Positions 51,680 through 62,189 are shown, counted from the stretch's first letter. The stretch is DNA of 64,000 nt from Rasiella rasia (GCF_011044175.1 NZ_CP049057.1:573501-637500); one strand, 5' to 3'. Numbers and translations: made by a program. The notes: generated from the letters alone by a model not told the origin.

Positions 51680-54130
51680 TTATAAATTTTTGGCGTTCTT
51701 CACTTTTTGCTTTGTCAAAGCAAGTTCTAACACATCGCTCATCTCTTTTACGTAATGAAAGGTTAACCCTTTTAAATATTCAGGTTTTATTTCTTCAATA
51801 TCTCTTCTGTTGTCTTCGCACAGTAAAATTTCCTTAATTCGTGCACGTTTAGCAGCAAGAATTTTTTCTTTAATTCCACCCACAGGTAGCACTTTTCCTC
51901 GTAGTGTAATTTCTCCTGTCATAGCTATGCTCTTTTTTACTTTACGTTGTGTAAATAAAGAAACCAAAGAGGTAAGCATGGTAATTCCTGCGCTCGGACC
52001 GTCTTTTGGCGTAGCACCTTCTGGAACGTGAATATGAATGTTATACTTTTCGAAAATTTCTGTAGACAACCCAAGCTTTTCGGTATTAGATTTAATGTAT
52101 TCTAGGGCTATGGTTGCACTCTCTTTCATCACCTTCCCTAAATTACCTGTCATGGTAAGTTGCCCTTTACCTTTAGAGAGTGTAGATTCAATAAACAATA
52201 TATCACCCCCTACGCGTGTCCATGCAAGACCGGTAACCACTCCAGCTACGTCATTATTTTCGTACTTATCGCGCTCTAGTCTAGGGGCCCCCAGTACATC
52301 TACCACGATTTGGTTGGTTACTTTTACTTCGTACTTCTCTTCCATGGCTATATTCATAGCCGCATGACGCACCATTTTAGCAATTTGCTTTTCTAGTCCG
52401 CGTACACCGCTTTCTCTCGTGTACCCTTCTACAATCTTTTCAAGTTGTGCTTTGCCAATCTGAAGATGCTCTTTTGTAAGTCCGTGTTCTTTTAATTGCT
52501 TCGGAAGGAGGTGCTTTTTGGCTATTTCTACTTTCTCTTCAATTGTGTATCCGGTAACATTAATAATCTCCATACGGTCGCGTAACGCTGGCTGAATGGT
52601 ACTTAAACTATTAGACGTAGCAATAAACATTACTTTAGACAGGTCGTAGCCTAATTCTAAGAAGTTATCGTAGAATTCACTGTTTTGCTCCGGGTCTAAT
52701 ACTTCTAGCATGGCAGAAGACGGATCTCCTTGACTCCCTACTGAAAGTTTATCTATTTCATCTAAAACAAACACCGGATTACTAGTTCCTGCTTTTTTAA
52801 GGCTTTTAATAATTCGTCCTGGCATGGCGCCGATATACGTTTTACGATGCCCTCTAATCTCGGCTTCATCTCGCAAACCGCCTAAAGAAATACGTACATA
52901 TTCTCTGCCCAAGGCTTCTGCAATAGACTTTCCAAGGCTGGTTTTACCAACACCTGGAGGACCGTACAAGCACAGAATAGGCGATTTCATATCGTTTCGC
53001 AGCTTTAAAACTGCCAAGTACTCGATAATACGTTTCTTTACATCGTCTAGACCGTAGTGGTCGCGATCTAAAATTTTTCGCGCACGTTTTAAATCGAATT
53101 TATCTTTACTGAATTGATCCCAAGGAAGCTCAAGCAGCAAGTCGAGATAGTTTTTCTGAATACTAAACTCTGCCACTTGCGGATTCATACGTTGTAGTTT
53201 GGCAATTTCTTTATCGAAATGCTTCTGTACATCTTCTTTCCACTTTTTCTTTTTTGCACGAGCACGCATTTCTTCAATTTCAGCTTCGTTTGAAGTGCCT
53301 CCCAATTCTTCTTGAATGGTTTTCATTTGCTGATGAAGGAAATATTCTCGTTGTTGCTGGCTAATATCACTTTCAACCTTAGATTGAATATCGTTGCGCA
53401 AAGAGAGTTTTTGCAACTCTACATTCATGTATCGCAACGTTTCTAAGGCACGTTCTTTTAAGTCGTTTATCTCTAGTAATTTCTGTTTTTCTTCTACGGA
53501 AATATTAAGGTTTGAAGACACAAAATTGATTAAAAACGAAGAACTTTCAATGTTTTTAATAGCGAAAGCAGCTTCTGAAGGAATGTTAGGACTGTCTTTA
53601 ATTATTGTAAGCGCTAGTTTCTTTATAGAGCTTATAATCTCTTTAAACTCGGCGTTTTCTTTAGCAGGTCTTGCTTCGGCAACTTCGCGTATGGTGGCGG
53701 TCATGTAAGGATCAGTAGTCATGACTTCTGCAACCTCAAAGCGCTTCTTACCCTGAATGATAACAGTAGTGTTACCGTCAGGCATTTTAAGTACGCGTAG
53801 AATTTGTGCAACGGTACCAATGGTATTAATATCTGCCAAGTCTGGATTTTCATTATCCTCATCTTTTTGAGATACTACACCAATGACTTTACCTCTTTTA
53901 TTGGTTTCGTTAATAAGTTTAATAGACTTGTCGCGCCCCGCTGTAATTGGTATTACTACACCAGGAAATAGCACCGTATTTCGCAATGGTAAAATAGGTA
54001 AGGTTGTTGGCAGTTCTTCCCGATTCATTGCATCTTCATCTTCGGTCGTCATTAAGGGGATTAAATCTGCCTCGTCTTGCAATTCTTGAAATGACAAGTT
54101 GTCTAAGGTAATTAATTTGGATTTCGCCAT
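51680..54130 (-). CDS. lon: ATP-dependent Lon protease
   Basis: Cytoplasmic AAA+ serine protease that removes damaged and regulatory proteins. The 816 residues have the Lon N-terminal substrate domain (about 40-240), AAA+ module with Walker [10 protein letters not shown] near 390, and the C-terminal protease domain with catalytic dyad Ser near 713 (GPSAGITM) and Lys near 756 (GGIKEK). Length is normal. Monocistronic, ending at the shared terminator, with a small palindrome CGAAG-TAG-CTTCG upstream (54154-54166). Confidence 0.96.
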   Translation of the reverse strand: MAKSKLITLDNLSFQELQDEADLIPLMTTEDEDAMNREELPTTLPILPLRNTVLFPGVVIPITAGRDKSIKLINETNKRGKVIGVVSQKDEDNENPDLADINTIGTVAQILRVLKMPDGNTTVIIQGKKRFEVAEVMTTDPYMTATIREVAEARPAKENAEFKEIISSIKKLALTIIKDSPNIPSEAAFAIKNIESSSFLINFVSSNLNISVEEKQKLLEINDLKERALETLRYMNVELQKLSLRNDIQSKVESDISQQQREYFLHQQMKTIQEELGGTSNEAEIEEMRARAKKKKWKEDVQKHFDKEIAKLQRMNPQVAEFSIQKNYLDLLLELPWDQFSKDKFDLKRARKILDRDHYGLDDVKKRIIEYLAVLKLRNDMKSPILCLYGPPGVGKTSLGKSIAEALGREYVRISLGGLRDEAEIRGHRKTYIGAMPGRIIKSLKKAGTSNPVFVLDEIDKLSVGSQGDPSSAMLEVLDPEQNSEFYDNFLELGYDLSKVMFIATSNSLSTIQPALRDRMEIINVTGYTIEEKVEIAKKHLLPKQLKEHGLTKEHLQIGKAQLEKIVEGYTRESGVRGLEKQIAKMVRHAAMNIAMEEKYEVKVTNQIVVDVLGAPRLERDKYENNDVAGVVTGLAWTRVGGDILFIESTLSKGKGQLTMTGNLGKVMKESATIALEYIKSNTEKLGLSTEIFEKYNIHIHVPEGATPKDGPSAGITMLTSLVSLFTQRKVKKSIAMTGEITLRGKVLPVGGIKEKILAAKRARIKEILLCEDNRRDIEEIKPEYLKGLTFHYVKEMSDVLELALTKQKVKNAKNL

Positions 54131-54346
54131 ATATGTTTGTAGGACATTCTGTCACGAAGTAGCTTCGTTTCAGTCTGTTTATGATTAAAAATTAACGTTT
54201 CATCTTCGGTAACTCTTTTAAAATCAGGTAATTTCCGAAGTATTACATCTTATATGGTTCAATAGTTGTGCCATGTAAAGAAAAAAATAGCAGGAACTGT
54301 AACAAATAGAAACCAATACTATCTTTACAGTAAATCAAAAAGATTT

Positions 54347-54901
54347 TTGGCACTAACCCACCAGGACATATCAACCGTACTCGTTCTTTGTAAAAAAGGC
54401 AATCAGTTAGCACAACTAGAAGTGTACAACCGCTATAATAAGGCAATGTATAATGTTGCTTATAGAATTGTAAAAGACACGGCTTTGGCAGAAGATTGTA
54501 TGCAAGAGGCCTTTATTTCAGCTTTTACCAAGCTAGATAGTTTTAAAGGAGATGCTGCTTTTGGAGCTTGGTTAAAACGTATTGTAGTAAATAATAGTCT
54601 AGTGCAATACAAAAAGAGCAAGCGCTATGTGCCTATTTCTGAAAATCTAGAAAATGGAGAAGAAATGGAATATCATGACGGACTGGCAAGTGAGGACTAC
54701 AGTTCACTGAAAGTGCAACACATACGCTCGGGCATGCGCGAACTAAACAGTAGTTACGAGCGTATTTTGAACCTCCACTTTATTGAAGGGTATGACTATG
54801 AAGAAATATGTGACATACTAGAGATTAGTTACTCAAACTGTAGAACCCTGATCTCTAGAGCAAAAGAAAGTTTACGAAAAAAATTGAAAGTAGAATCATG
54901 A
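54347..54901 (+). CDS. ECF-type RNA polymerase sigma factor
   Basis: An approximately 184-residue sigma factor with region 2 (about 20-90: YNRYNKAMYNVAYRIVKD, AEDCMQEAFISAF) and region 4 (about 130-180: SSYERILNLHFIEGYDYEEI, ISRAKESLRKKL). An ATG at 54266 is in frame, but the extra 27 residues are unlike the family and TATCTTTA, close to a -7 box, follows it, so the TTG at 54347 is preferred. It directs an operon with the downstream membrane protein, likely its anti-sigma factor, overlapping by four bases. Confidence 0.85.
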   Translation: MALTHQDISTVLVLCKKGNQLAQLEVYNRYNKAMYNVAYRIVKDTALAEDCMQEAFISAFTKLDSFKGDAAFGAWLKRIVVNNSLVQYKKSKRYVPISENLENGEEMEYHDGLASEDYSSLKVQHIRSGMRELNSSYERILNLHFIEGYDYEEICDILEISYSNCRTLISRAKESLRKKLKVES

Positions 54902-55449
54902 AGAAAAAAGAACCCATACAAGACTTATTTGAAAGACTCGAAGGCTCTTTTGACACTCAGGAAGTTCCTGTGGGTCATCAAAAACGGTTTTTGGAGAAGT
55001 TAAATAAAACTGAACAACAAAAATCGCCAAGGCATATGGTTTGGAAAGTAGTCTCTGTAGCAGCAGCCATCACGCTTATATTGTTTTTAGGAAGCACTTT
55101 TTGGACGCAAGAAGCACCACTAGAAGCAGAATTAGCAAGTGTTTCTCCAGAAATGGAAGAAACTCAATCACTTTTTACAACAACCATTAACGAAGAGATT
55201 CAAAACTTGCAACAATATGAATCGCCTGAAACAAAGGAATTAATAGACAATGTGCTCGCAGAAGTTACCCACTTAGAAAATGAGTACCAGCAATTAAAGA
55301 AGGACTTAGTAAGTAGCGGTAATAACAAGCGTGTTATTCGTGCGATGATAAACAATTTTCAGAATAGAATTGTACTGTTAGAACAAGTTGCAGGAACTGT
55401 TGAAGAAATTAAAACACTTAAAAACGAAATCGATGAAACAACTATATAA
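54898..55449 (+). CDS. Probable anti-sigma factor-like membrane protein
   Basis: A 183-residue single-pass membrane protein. Cytoplasmic N-terminus (about 1-47, PIQDLFERLEGSFDTQEVP), one transmembrane helix (about 50-68, VVSVAAAITLILFLGSTFW), then a charged coiled-coil region (about 115-180). Its placement right behind the ECF sigma gene with a four-base overlap suggests anti-sigma activity. No zinc-binding motif is visible, so this is inferred from context. Confidence 0.68.
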   Translation: MKKKEPIQDLFERLEGSFDTQEVPVGHQKRFLEKLNKTEQQKSPRHMVWKVVSVAAAITLILFLGSTFWTQEAPLEAELASVSPEMEETQSLFTTTINEEIQNLQQYESPETKELIDNVLAEVTHLENEYQQLKKDLVSSGNNKRVIRAMINNFQNRIVLLEQVAGTVEEIKTLKNEIDETTI

Positions 55450-56512
55450 TATACTTTTTATAGTAGCATTATTGCCCGCGGTGGCATTTGCTAACAATGA
55501 TAAGTTTAAAGGAAAATACACCAAAGAAAAAAAGATTCATAAAGAATATGATGTCAATGCTAATGCTGTACTCGAGATAGTGAATTCTTTTGGAAATATC
55601 ACCATAGAAACCTGGAACCAAAATAAAACGGTTTTGGATATAGTAATTAAAACAAACGGAAATAAAGAAGACAAGGTTATAGAGAGATTAGAAGATATTT
55701 CTGTAAACTTTACCGCTAGTGGTTCCAAAGTGTTTGCCAAAACAATGTTTGAAAAAAAGACAACCAACTGGTGGGGCAAAGGAAACAATAATGTCTCTGT
55801 AGATGTAAGCTACACTATAAAAATGCCTATAACTAATAGTGTTGACCTAAGTAACGATTTTGGCACGGTTCGAATAGATAAGCTTGAGGGCCACGCTAAA
55901 ATTACCAATGACCACGGAAAGCTTATCCTAGGAGCGCTTTGGGGAGAAGATAATTTACTAAATTTTGACCATAGTGGTAATTCAACTATCGAGTTTATGA
56001 AAAGTGGTAAAATCTATGCAGACCACTCTAGTTATACACTCAATAAGGCCGAATCGTTGCAATTGAACTGTGACCATACCAAAACGGAAATTGGGGAGGT
56101 GAAAGATTTAAATTACAACAACGACTTCGGAAAAATTTCCATAAATAAAGTAAACAACATTCTTGGACGTGGCGAACATATTGGTCATAATATAGGTACG
56201 GTTTCGGGCTCACTCGATATAAAAACAGATTTTGGTGGTGTTCGGGTAGACCGTTTAGAAAAAACCTGCAAGAATGTGCTTATTAAGTCTGAATACGGTT
56301 CGGTAAAACTGGGGTTAGCATCAGATTATAACTTCGATTTTGTGGCAAACCTTAACTATGCTGGGCTAAAAGGCAAAGAGTTACTCACATTCACAAAAAA
56401 GCATGAAGATCATTCAGACAAAGTATACGAAGGATATTTCGGTACACAAGGCAGTGGAAACACAGTAACTATTATCTCAAATTTTGGAGGAATCACCCTC
56501 ACTAAACTATAA
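55433..56512 (+). CDS. Exported DUF4097-like beta-strand repeat protein
   Basis: An approximately 359-residue exported protein; the start at 55433 (MKQLYNILFIVALLPAVAFA) gives a signal peptide, while the ATG at 55388 lies inside the upstream gene. The mature part consists of repeated short beta motifs (VNSFGNITIETW, SNDFGTVRIDKL, NDFGKISINKV, SNFGGITLTKL) typical of DUF4097/DUF4098 right-handed beta proteins. It overlaps the upstream gene end by 17 bases. Function unknown; likely a periplasmic or surface product of the sigma operon. Confidence 0.8.
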   Translation: MKQLYNILFIVALLPAVAFANNDKFKGKYTKEKKIHKEYDVNANAVLEIVNSFGNITIETWNQNKTVLDIVIKTNGNKEDKVIERLEDISVNFTASGSKVFAKTMFEKKTTNWWGKGNNNVSVDVSYTIKMPITNSVDLSNDFGTVRIDKLEGHAKITNDHGKLILGALWGEDNLLNFDHSGNSTIEFMKSGKIYADHSSYTLNKAESLQLNCDHTKTEIGEVKDLNYNNDFGKISINKVNNILGRGEHIGHNIGTVSGSLDIKTDFGGVRVDRLEKTCKNVLIKSEYGSVKLGLASDYNFDFVANLNYAGLKGKELLTFTKKHEDHSDKVYEGYFGTQGSGNTVTIISNFGGITLTKL

Positions 56513-56534
56513 AAACAATTAAAAAGCGAACATC

Positions 56535-57266
56535 ATGAAAAAAATCATCAATTATTCCCTAGCAATTACATTCTGTTTAATTGGAGCTACTGAAATGCAG
56601 GCCCAATGGAAGAAAAACAAAATAAAAGGAAGCGGAAACCTTACTAAAACTACGCAAACAACAGCCGATTATGATGAGGTGAAGGTAGTAGGCTCTTTAA
56701 CCGTAAACCTTGTATCGGGCAACGAAGGATCTATTACCATTTCGGCAGACGATAACTTACATGAATATGTAGAAGTTGAAAGCAACGGCGGTGTTTTAAA
56801 AGTAAAAATGCAAAAAGGTATTAGCTATTCATCAAAAAACGACATTGTAGTAACGGTCCCTTTTGAGAGTCTCACTAATGTTTCACTTACGGGTTCTGGT
56901 GATGTAACAAGTAGTGCGCCTATAAAAGGAAGTAACTTAGATATTAATGTTACCGGAAGCGGTGATATGATTCTCGCCATAGACGGTACTAATGTTGATG
57001 CAAAAATTACAGGAAGTGGTGACATGCGATTATCTGGATCAACCAACAACCTATCTGTTAAGGTGACGGGAAGCGGAGATTTTGAAGGATACAATCTGAA
57101 TGCTGTAAACACAGAGGTTTATGTTTCTGGCTCTGGAGATGCTGATGTAAGTGCTCAAAATGAGCTCACAGCACGTGTTAGTGGCTCTGGAGATGTTCGA
57201 TACAAAGGAAATCCAGGAAAGAAAGACACCAAGGTTATGGGTTCAGGCACAATTAGATCTAATTAG
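56535..57266 (+). CDS. GIN domain protein (DUF2807, putative auto-transporter adhesin)
   Basis: A 243-residue exported protein with signal peptide to about residue 23. The mature part carries at least eight GSGD repeats (VTGSGD, VSGSGD) spaced by 15-25 residues, as in head-GIN domains that form beta-helix stacks. Usually found next to ECF sigma/anti-sigma genes in Bacteroidetes, as here. Role unclear; possible surface structure or envelope-stress marker. Confidence 0.9.
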   Translation: MKKIINYSLAITFCLIGATEMQAQWKKNKIKGSGNLTKTTQTTADYDEVKVVGSLTVNLVSGNEGSITISADDNLHEYVEVESNGGVLKVKMQKGISYSSKNDIVVTVPFESLTNVSLTGSGDVTSSAPIKGSNLDINVTGSGDMILAIDGTNVDAKITGSGDMRLSGSTNNLSVKVTGSGDFEGYNLNAVNTEVYVSGSGDADVSAQNELTARVSGSGDVRYKGNPGKKDTKVMGSGTIRSN

Positions 57267-57281
57267 AATATTCTAAAACAT

Positions 57282-57311
57282 AAAAAAGGCGCTCGATGAG
57301 CGCCTTTTTTT
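57282..57311. terminator. Bidirectional terminator between GIN gene and DUF6252-like gene
   Basis: GGCGCTC (57288-57294) and GAGCGCC (57298-57304) with a 3-base loop, A-run before and T-run after: works on both strands. Confidence 0.85.
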
Positions 57312-57326
57312 ATTTTGTGCAATCGC

Positions 57327-58742
57327 CTACTGAAGTTCAACTAAGAAGCTACCGTTAGTAATTTCATAGACTGTAGGATCTGTTAACGTTTGGTCTTTTC
57401 CTGTAAAGCTGAAAGTTCCTTCAATAATTCCTGTTACTTCATCAAAACTAAGTATTTCTAAGATTCCAGGATCTGAGCTAAATGATGCCGAGGTCCCTAC
57501 ATCTGGTGTATAAGTTCCTACTACTTCACTACCCGTGCTAAGTAACGGACTCATACCGTATGTTCCTGGTCCTACAGAGGCTGGGAAGTTTAATTCTATA
57601 GTACGATTTCCTAAGGTTGCAAGAATTGTAACCACCTGCACTCCATTAAAGTCGCCTTGTGTAGCAACAGCTGTTTCTGGAGTAAACGTTCCGCCGTCTA
57701 TATCGGCTTCAAAAAAGAAAGTAATGTTACCTGGAGTTGGCACAAAAGTTATATCTAATGTACCTTCTGTTATGTTAACAACCGTTGGGTCTACGTTTAA
57801 AGGGTCACGAGCAGTAAATTCAAAACTAGCTACTAGTTTTCCTGTTTGTGAGCTAAACTCTGTGATAGAAATAGTTCCTGGATTAGAAGATAACACTTCT
57901 CCTCCATTATTGCCATTGTAGTACCCTATTAGCATACTACCATCAGAAATGCCATTAAACATATCGAATGTTCCTGTTTCTAACGTTTCAGGAACATCTA
58001 ATCTAATGGTTGCTCCTTGTGCATCCATCGCTTGAATTTGAATCATAGGTTGCATACCAACCATGTACTGAGAAACAACTACATCTACAGGTGTAAACGC
58101 TTCGTTGTCTACGTTAGCAAAAAGCTCATCGGGATCTACGTTTCCTCCTTGTCCGCCGCCCATGGTGTCGTCTATTGTAAAAGGAATGGTGTTAAATGCT
58201 CCGGAATTAATATTAATGGTTTGGATCACAGGATTTCCATCGCCATCAACAATTGGATTACCTTCTGCATCTAATTGCAGGCGCGCTCCTGTAAAAGCAA
58301 AAGTTCCACTAATGGTTAACGCATCTGTATCGTACACAGAAAGGTTTAAAGTTCCTGTTCCACCAAAAGCAGCAACAGACACATACGGGTTTGGGAAATC
58401 TTCACCATCTATATAAGCAGCACCGTTTTGCGTTCCAGTTCCTTGAGCTAAGTTGAATTCGGCAACAGAAGGATTTTCAATTGCCAGCGTGATTACCTCG
58501 CCTGTACTCGCTTTTTGACCCGTGATTGAAAGTATATTAGATTCTGTAAAAAACACCACTTGGGTACTTTCGGCTACAAAGGCCTCTTCCCCTATGGTTG
58601 CTATAAACTCTCCTTCTTCAGCCATACCCGCGGCATCGTCATCCATTGGTATTTCGCCATCAAATGTTTCGTTATCGCAACTAGTGATTTGAAAAGCTAG
58701 AAAGGCAAGAAGTAAATATTGTAAAGGTCGAAATTTCTTCAT
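57327..58742 (-). CDS. Lipoprotein with three DUF6252-like repeats
   Basis: An approximately 471-residue lipoprotein: start at 58742 (MKKFRPLQYLLLAFLAF, lipobox TSC). Three similar beta-sandwich units, each with an EGT-x-x-F-x-F-T-G-x-D/R motif (TFAFTGARL, SFEFTARDP, TFSFTGKDQ) followed by YxI/VxxTNG-like ends, fit the DUF6252 family of flavobacteria. Function unknown. A longer in-frame start at 58778 adds residues unlike a signal. It faces the GIN operon and is downstream of the MFS gene on the same strand. Confidence 0.75.
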   Translation of the reverse strand: MKKFRPLQYLLLAFLAFQITSCDNETFDGEIPMDDDAAGMAEEGEFIATIGEEAFVAESTQVVFFTESNILSITGQKASTGEVITLAIENPSVAEFNLAQGTGTQNGAAYIDGEDFPNPYVSVAAFGGTGTLNLSVYDTDALTISGTFAFTGARLQLDAEGNPIVDGDGNPVIQTININSGAFNTIPFTIDDTMGGGQGGNVDPDELFANVDNEAFTPVDVVVSQYMVGMQPMIQIQAMDAQGATIRLDVPETLETGTFDMFNGISDGSMLIGYYNGNNGGEVLSSNPGTISITEFSSQTGKLVASFEFTARDPLNVDPTVVNITEGTLDITFVPTPGNITFFFEADIDGGTFTPETAVATQGDFNGVQVVTILATLGNRTIELNFPASVGPGTYGMSPLLSTGSEVVGTYTPDVGTSASFSSDPGILEILSFDEVTGIIEGTFSFTGKDQTLTDPTVYEITNGSFLVELQ

Positions 58743-58800
58743 AAGTAAGTTTTTGCTATTGGTAATAAACGCAAACATAAGTAAAAATTGTATATCTATC

Positions 58801-60120
58801 TTAATTTCTCGGTACTCGGAACAACAAAATAACGCCTACAATAAAAAAGATGATAAAGAAAAGAATTGCATAGCGTATACTTCCTGTAACTTGAGCTACG
58901 TAGCCATAGCTAAGCATTCCTATTACAATTCCTATTTTTTCTGAAACATCATAAAAACTAAAATAAGACGCTGTGTCTAGTGCTCCTTCAGGAATTAACT
59001 TAGAATACGTAGACCGCGATAACGATTGTATCCCTCCCATCACTAACCCAACCGTAGCTGCTGTAGCGTAAAACTGATTTGGTGTTGTTATGGTATAGGC
59101 ATACACACAAATGGCTATCCAAATAATATTAAGCACAATAAGGGTTGAAATATTTCCGTATTTAGCAGATGCTTTTGCCGTTAGGTATGCCCCTAGCACC
59201 GCTACTAATTGAATAAGCAAAATACTAATAATAAGACCTAGTGTGGTATCGGTTTCTCCCCAATCTAATTCTTCAACACCAAAGTAGGTCGCCACAAGCA
59301 TTATTGTCTGTACCGCCATACTGTACACGAAAAATGCACCGAGATAGCGTTTTAATGGGATATTCTCCTTCGTTTTATGCCATATTAACTTTAGCTCTTT
59401 AAAACCATTAAAAACAACGTGTTTTGTGAACTTTTCTTTTTTGTTTCCCTTCGGAAGGTGGTAATAACTATATTGACTAAAACCAATCCAGCAAAGCCCT
59501 GTAAGTACAAACGACAGTCTTGTTGGTAAGCCTTCGTCTTCAAATCCGAAAGATTCGCTAAACATTATCATTACAAGACAGACGCTTAACAGCAAGACAC
59601 TACCAATATAGCCCAAAGAATAGCCTTTTGCGCTAATCTTATCTTGTTGTTCTGGATATGCAATGTCTGGCAAATATGAATTGTAAAAAACCAAGCTAGC
59701 CCAAAAGCCAATAAGCGCCAAAAAATAACACAACAACCCAAACCAAAGATGCTCTAAAGAAAACCAAAAGAGTCCGATACAACTAACGGCGCCTAGGTAA
59801 CAAAAGAATTTCATAAACATCTTCTTATTCCCAACATAATCTGCAATACCACTAAGCAGTGGGCTTAAAATGGAAACTAACAAAAAGGCAGCGGCAGTTA
59901 CGTAACTTATAAGAGAGTCGTTGTTAAAATCGAAACCTAAGAAGGTAATGGTGTCGTCTAAAATTTTACCATTCTCATCTTTAACTAAGGTTAAAGCTCC
60001 ATAAAATATTGGAAAGACCGCAGAGGCGATTACCAAACTATACACAGAATTGGCCCAGTCGTAGAAGGCCCATGCATTTAATAGTTTTTTACTTCCTTTA
60101 GGTAGATTTGTTGTGCTCAT
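58801..60120 (-). CDS. MFS transporter (UMF1/Atg22-like)
   Basis: A 439-residue inner-membrane transporter with about 12 transmembrane helices. The N-terminal WAFYDWANSVYSLVI motif and the KGNKKEKFTK cytoplasmic loop near 220 fit the UMF1 (vacuole effluxer Atg22-like) group, whose members may export amino acids. Substrate unknown. Ends 58 bases before the DUF6252-like start. Confidence 0.88.
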   Translation of the reverse strand: MSTTNLPKGSKKLLNAWAFYDWANSVYSLVIASAVFPIFYGALTLVKDENGKILDDTITFLGFDFNNDSLISYVTAAAFLLVSILSPLLSGIADYVGNKKMFMKFFCYLGAVSCIGLFWFSLEHLWFGLLCYFLALIGFWASLVFYNSYLPDIAYPEQQDKISAKGYSLGYIGSVLLLSVCLVMIMFSESFGFEDEGLPTRLSFVLTGLCWIGFSQYSYYHLPKGNKKEKFTKHVVFNGFKELKLIWHKTKENIPLKRYLGAFFVYSMAVQTIMLVATYFGVEELDWGETDTTLGLIISILLIQLVAVLGAYLTAKASAKYGNISTLIVLNIIWIAICVYAYTITTPNQFYATAATVGLVMGGIQSLSRSTYSKLIPEGALDTASYFSFYDVSEKIGIVIGMLSYGYVAQVTGSIRYAILFFIIFFIVGVILLFRVPRN

Positions 60121-60196
60121 TTGGTCGATTTACATAAAAAAACTGCCAACAAATGTTGGCAGCTTCCAAATTACTAAAAATTAGTTATAGTTCTGT

Positions 60197-61018
60197 TTAT
60201 TTTTTAAAGCTTGTAACTCCAAATTTTCTTGCTTCTGCTTTTGCTTCAGCCGCCCAAGCAGTGATATTATTAATACGTGTAGTGCTAGAAGGGTGTGTAC
60301 TTAAAAACTCTGGTGGTGCGTTGCTACCAGCGTTTGCTTTCATACGCTCCCAAAGTTGAGCAGCGGCCATTGGCTCATATCCCGCAATTGCCATTAGGGT
60401 AAGTCCAATTCTGTCTGCCTCACTTTCATGATTTCTGCTAAAAGGCAGCATCACTCCTACTGTAGAACCTAAGCCGTATGCCTGATTAAAAATCTGTTGT
60501 TTTTGAGGATCGTTTCCTAGGGCAAGGTTACCAGCTACCGCGCCTACAGCCTGATATTGTGCGGCACTCATACGCTGTTGTCCGTGATTTGCTAATGCGT
60601 GAGCTACCTCATGCCCCATTACTGCCGCTACTCCCGTTTCACCTTGTGTAATTGGTAAAATTCCGGTGTAGAAAACTATCTTACCCCCTGGCATACACCA
60701 AGCGTTCACAGCAGGGTCTTCCACCAAATTGTATTCCCACTGGTAGTCATTTAAATAACCTGCGTACCCATTTGCATTTAGGTATCGCTCTGAGGCAGTA
60801 GCTATTTTTTGCCCAACATTAGTAATCATTCTAGCATCGGATGTATTTGTAACTACCTTATTTTCATCTAAAAACTGGTCGTATTGTTGAAATGCCATTG
60901 GAAAGATTTGTGAGTTAGGTACCAATGCCATTGTTTTTTTCCCTGTAAAGGGATTTGTAGCACATGCTATTGCCAAAACAGCAACAATAGCTATGCCTAG
61001 GGATGTTTTAATTTTCAT
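60197..61018 (-). CDS. M48 family metalloprotease, lipoprotein
   Basis: An approximately 273-residue zinc protease. The start at 61018 (MKIKTSLGIAIVAVLAIAC) gives a lipoprotein signal; a longer one at 61054 does not. The zinc motif HEVAH is near residue 120, with the third ligand E in the segment NHESEADRIG. It is like the periplasmic LoiP/BepA class of quality-control proteases, without TPR repeats. Divergent from the collagen-like gene. Confidence 0.9.
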   Translation of the reverse strand: MKIKTSLGIAIVAVLAIACATNPFTGKKTMALVPNSQIFPMAFQQYDQFLDENKVVTNTSDARMITNVGQKIATASERYLNANGYAGYLNDYQWEYNLVEDPAVNAWCMPGGKIVFYTGILPITQGETGVAAVMGHEVAHALANHGQQRMSAAQYQAVGAVAGNLALGNDPQKQQIFNQAYGLGSTVGVMLPFSRNHESEADRIGLTLMAIAGYEPMAAAQLWERMKANAGSNAPPEFLSTHPSSTTRINNITAWAAEAKAEARKFGVTSFKK

Positions 61019-61151
61019 GATGTAGTGTTTTATTTCAAGTTTAAAGATACGCAAATGTAAAAAGTATCTTCATAAATAAAAGTTATAAATGCCTTCAATA
61101 TATTACGAATATGGAATGACTTTTGCTAAGCTATGCATAAAACGTACCATT

Positions 61152-61685
61152 ATGAAGTATTTATTATTATGTCTAGCAATTACAAGTTCAATGTTCTTTA
61201 CTGCCTGCGAAGGTGATCCAGGACCTCCAGGACCACAAGGTGACCCTGGGATTAACATTTTAGGTCAAGTATTTGAGGTTACTGTAGATTTTCAGTATAA
61301 TCCAGATACAGCGTTACAAGAAGCATTAATTAATATACCCACATCTGTTGAGGTTTACGAAAGTGATGTCATATTAGTTTATCGTTTGGAAAAAGTGGTG
61401 AATGCAAGCGGTGGTTCTGCAGACGCTTGGAGCCCATTACCGCAAAACTTCTTTTTAGGAGGTGGAGATATCATTCAATACGTGTATAATCACACCTTTT
61501 TTGACGTAGAATTATTAATTGATGGAAATTTCGACCTTTCTGTGTTATCTACAGACTTTACAAACGACCAAGTGTTTAGAATAGCAGTAGTGCCTTCAGA
61601 ATTTGCAACAGACGGAATGTCTATGACAGATTTGCTTGAAACACTTACCATAGATGCTGCAGATATTGAAACCATAGGAAATTAG
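61152..61685 (+). CDS. Lipoprotein with a collagen-like Gly-X-Y segment
   Basis: An approximately 177-residue lipoprotein (MKYLLLCLAITSSMFFTAC). Directly after the lipid-bearing Cys comes GDPGPPGPQGDPG, a short collagen-like run, then a beta-rich domain (LGQVFEVTVDFQYNPDT). An in-frame ATG at 61089 is upstream but would mask the signal. Widespread in flavobacterial envelopes; function unknown. Lies three bases before msrB. Confidence 0.75.
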   Translation: MKYLLLCLAITSSMFFTACEGDPGPPGPQGDPGINILGQVFEVTVDFQYNPDTALQEALINIPTSVEVYESDVILVYRLEKVVNASGGSADAWSPLPQNFFLGGGDIIQYVYNHTFFDVELLIDGNFDLSVLSTDFTNDQVFRIAVVPSEFATDGMSMTDLLETLTIDAADIETIGN

Positions 61686-61688
61686 ACA

Positions 61689-62189
61689 ATGATAAAAAAT
61701 AGTATTTTAGTACTTATCACGCTTGTGCTTTTTAGCTGTAAGTCTGAAGCACAGGATAAAACTGATGCAAAAGAAACTTTCAGCATTACAAAAACAGAAG
61801 CCGAATGGAAAGCGCAACTCACAGAAATGGAGTATTATGTGTTACGAGAGGCTGGAACTGAAAGAGCTGGCACATCTCCATTAGACAAAAATTATAAACC
61901 AGGCACGTATGTATGCGCTGCCTGTGCCACACCTCTTTTTAAGAGCGAACATAAATTTGATAGCGGTACAGGATGGCCAAGCTTTGACCGAGAAATAGAA
62001 GGCAATGTAGCATTTGACACAGACTATAACTTGGGCTATGCGCGTACCGAAGAACACTGCGCTACCTGCGGTGGGCATTTAGGTCATGTGTTTAAGGACG
62101 GTCCGAGAGAGACTACCGGAGAACGCCATTGTATTAATGGCGCTGCTCTTAATTTTATACCAGAAGGAGAGGAAATTCCAAAGCAATGA
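61689..62189 (+). CDS. msrB: Peptide-methionine (R)-S-oxide reductase, lipoprotein form
   Basis: A 166-residue MsrB with a lipoprotein signal (lipobox FSC near 17). Zinc is bound by CAAC and CATC; the catalytic Cys is in RHCINGAALNF. It reduces methionine-R-sulfoxide of envelope proteins. It overlaps the next msrB by four bases. Two adjacent msrB copies, one exported and one cytoplasmic, indicate division of labour. Confidence 0.93.
   Translation: MIKNSILVLITLVLFSCKSEAQDKTDAKETFSITKTEAEWKAQLTEMEYYVLREAGTERAGTSPLDKNYKPGTYVCAACATPLFKSEHKFDSGTGWPSFDREIEGNVAFDTDYNLGYARTEEHCATCGGHLGHVFKDGPRETTGERHCINGAALNFIPEGEEIPKQ

Noticed and set aside
54266-54346. N-terminal extension of the sigma factor
   Set aside because: The residues do not fit the family and a -7-like box lies inside.
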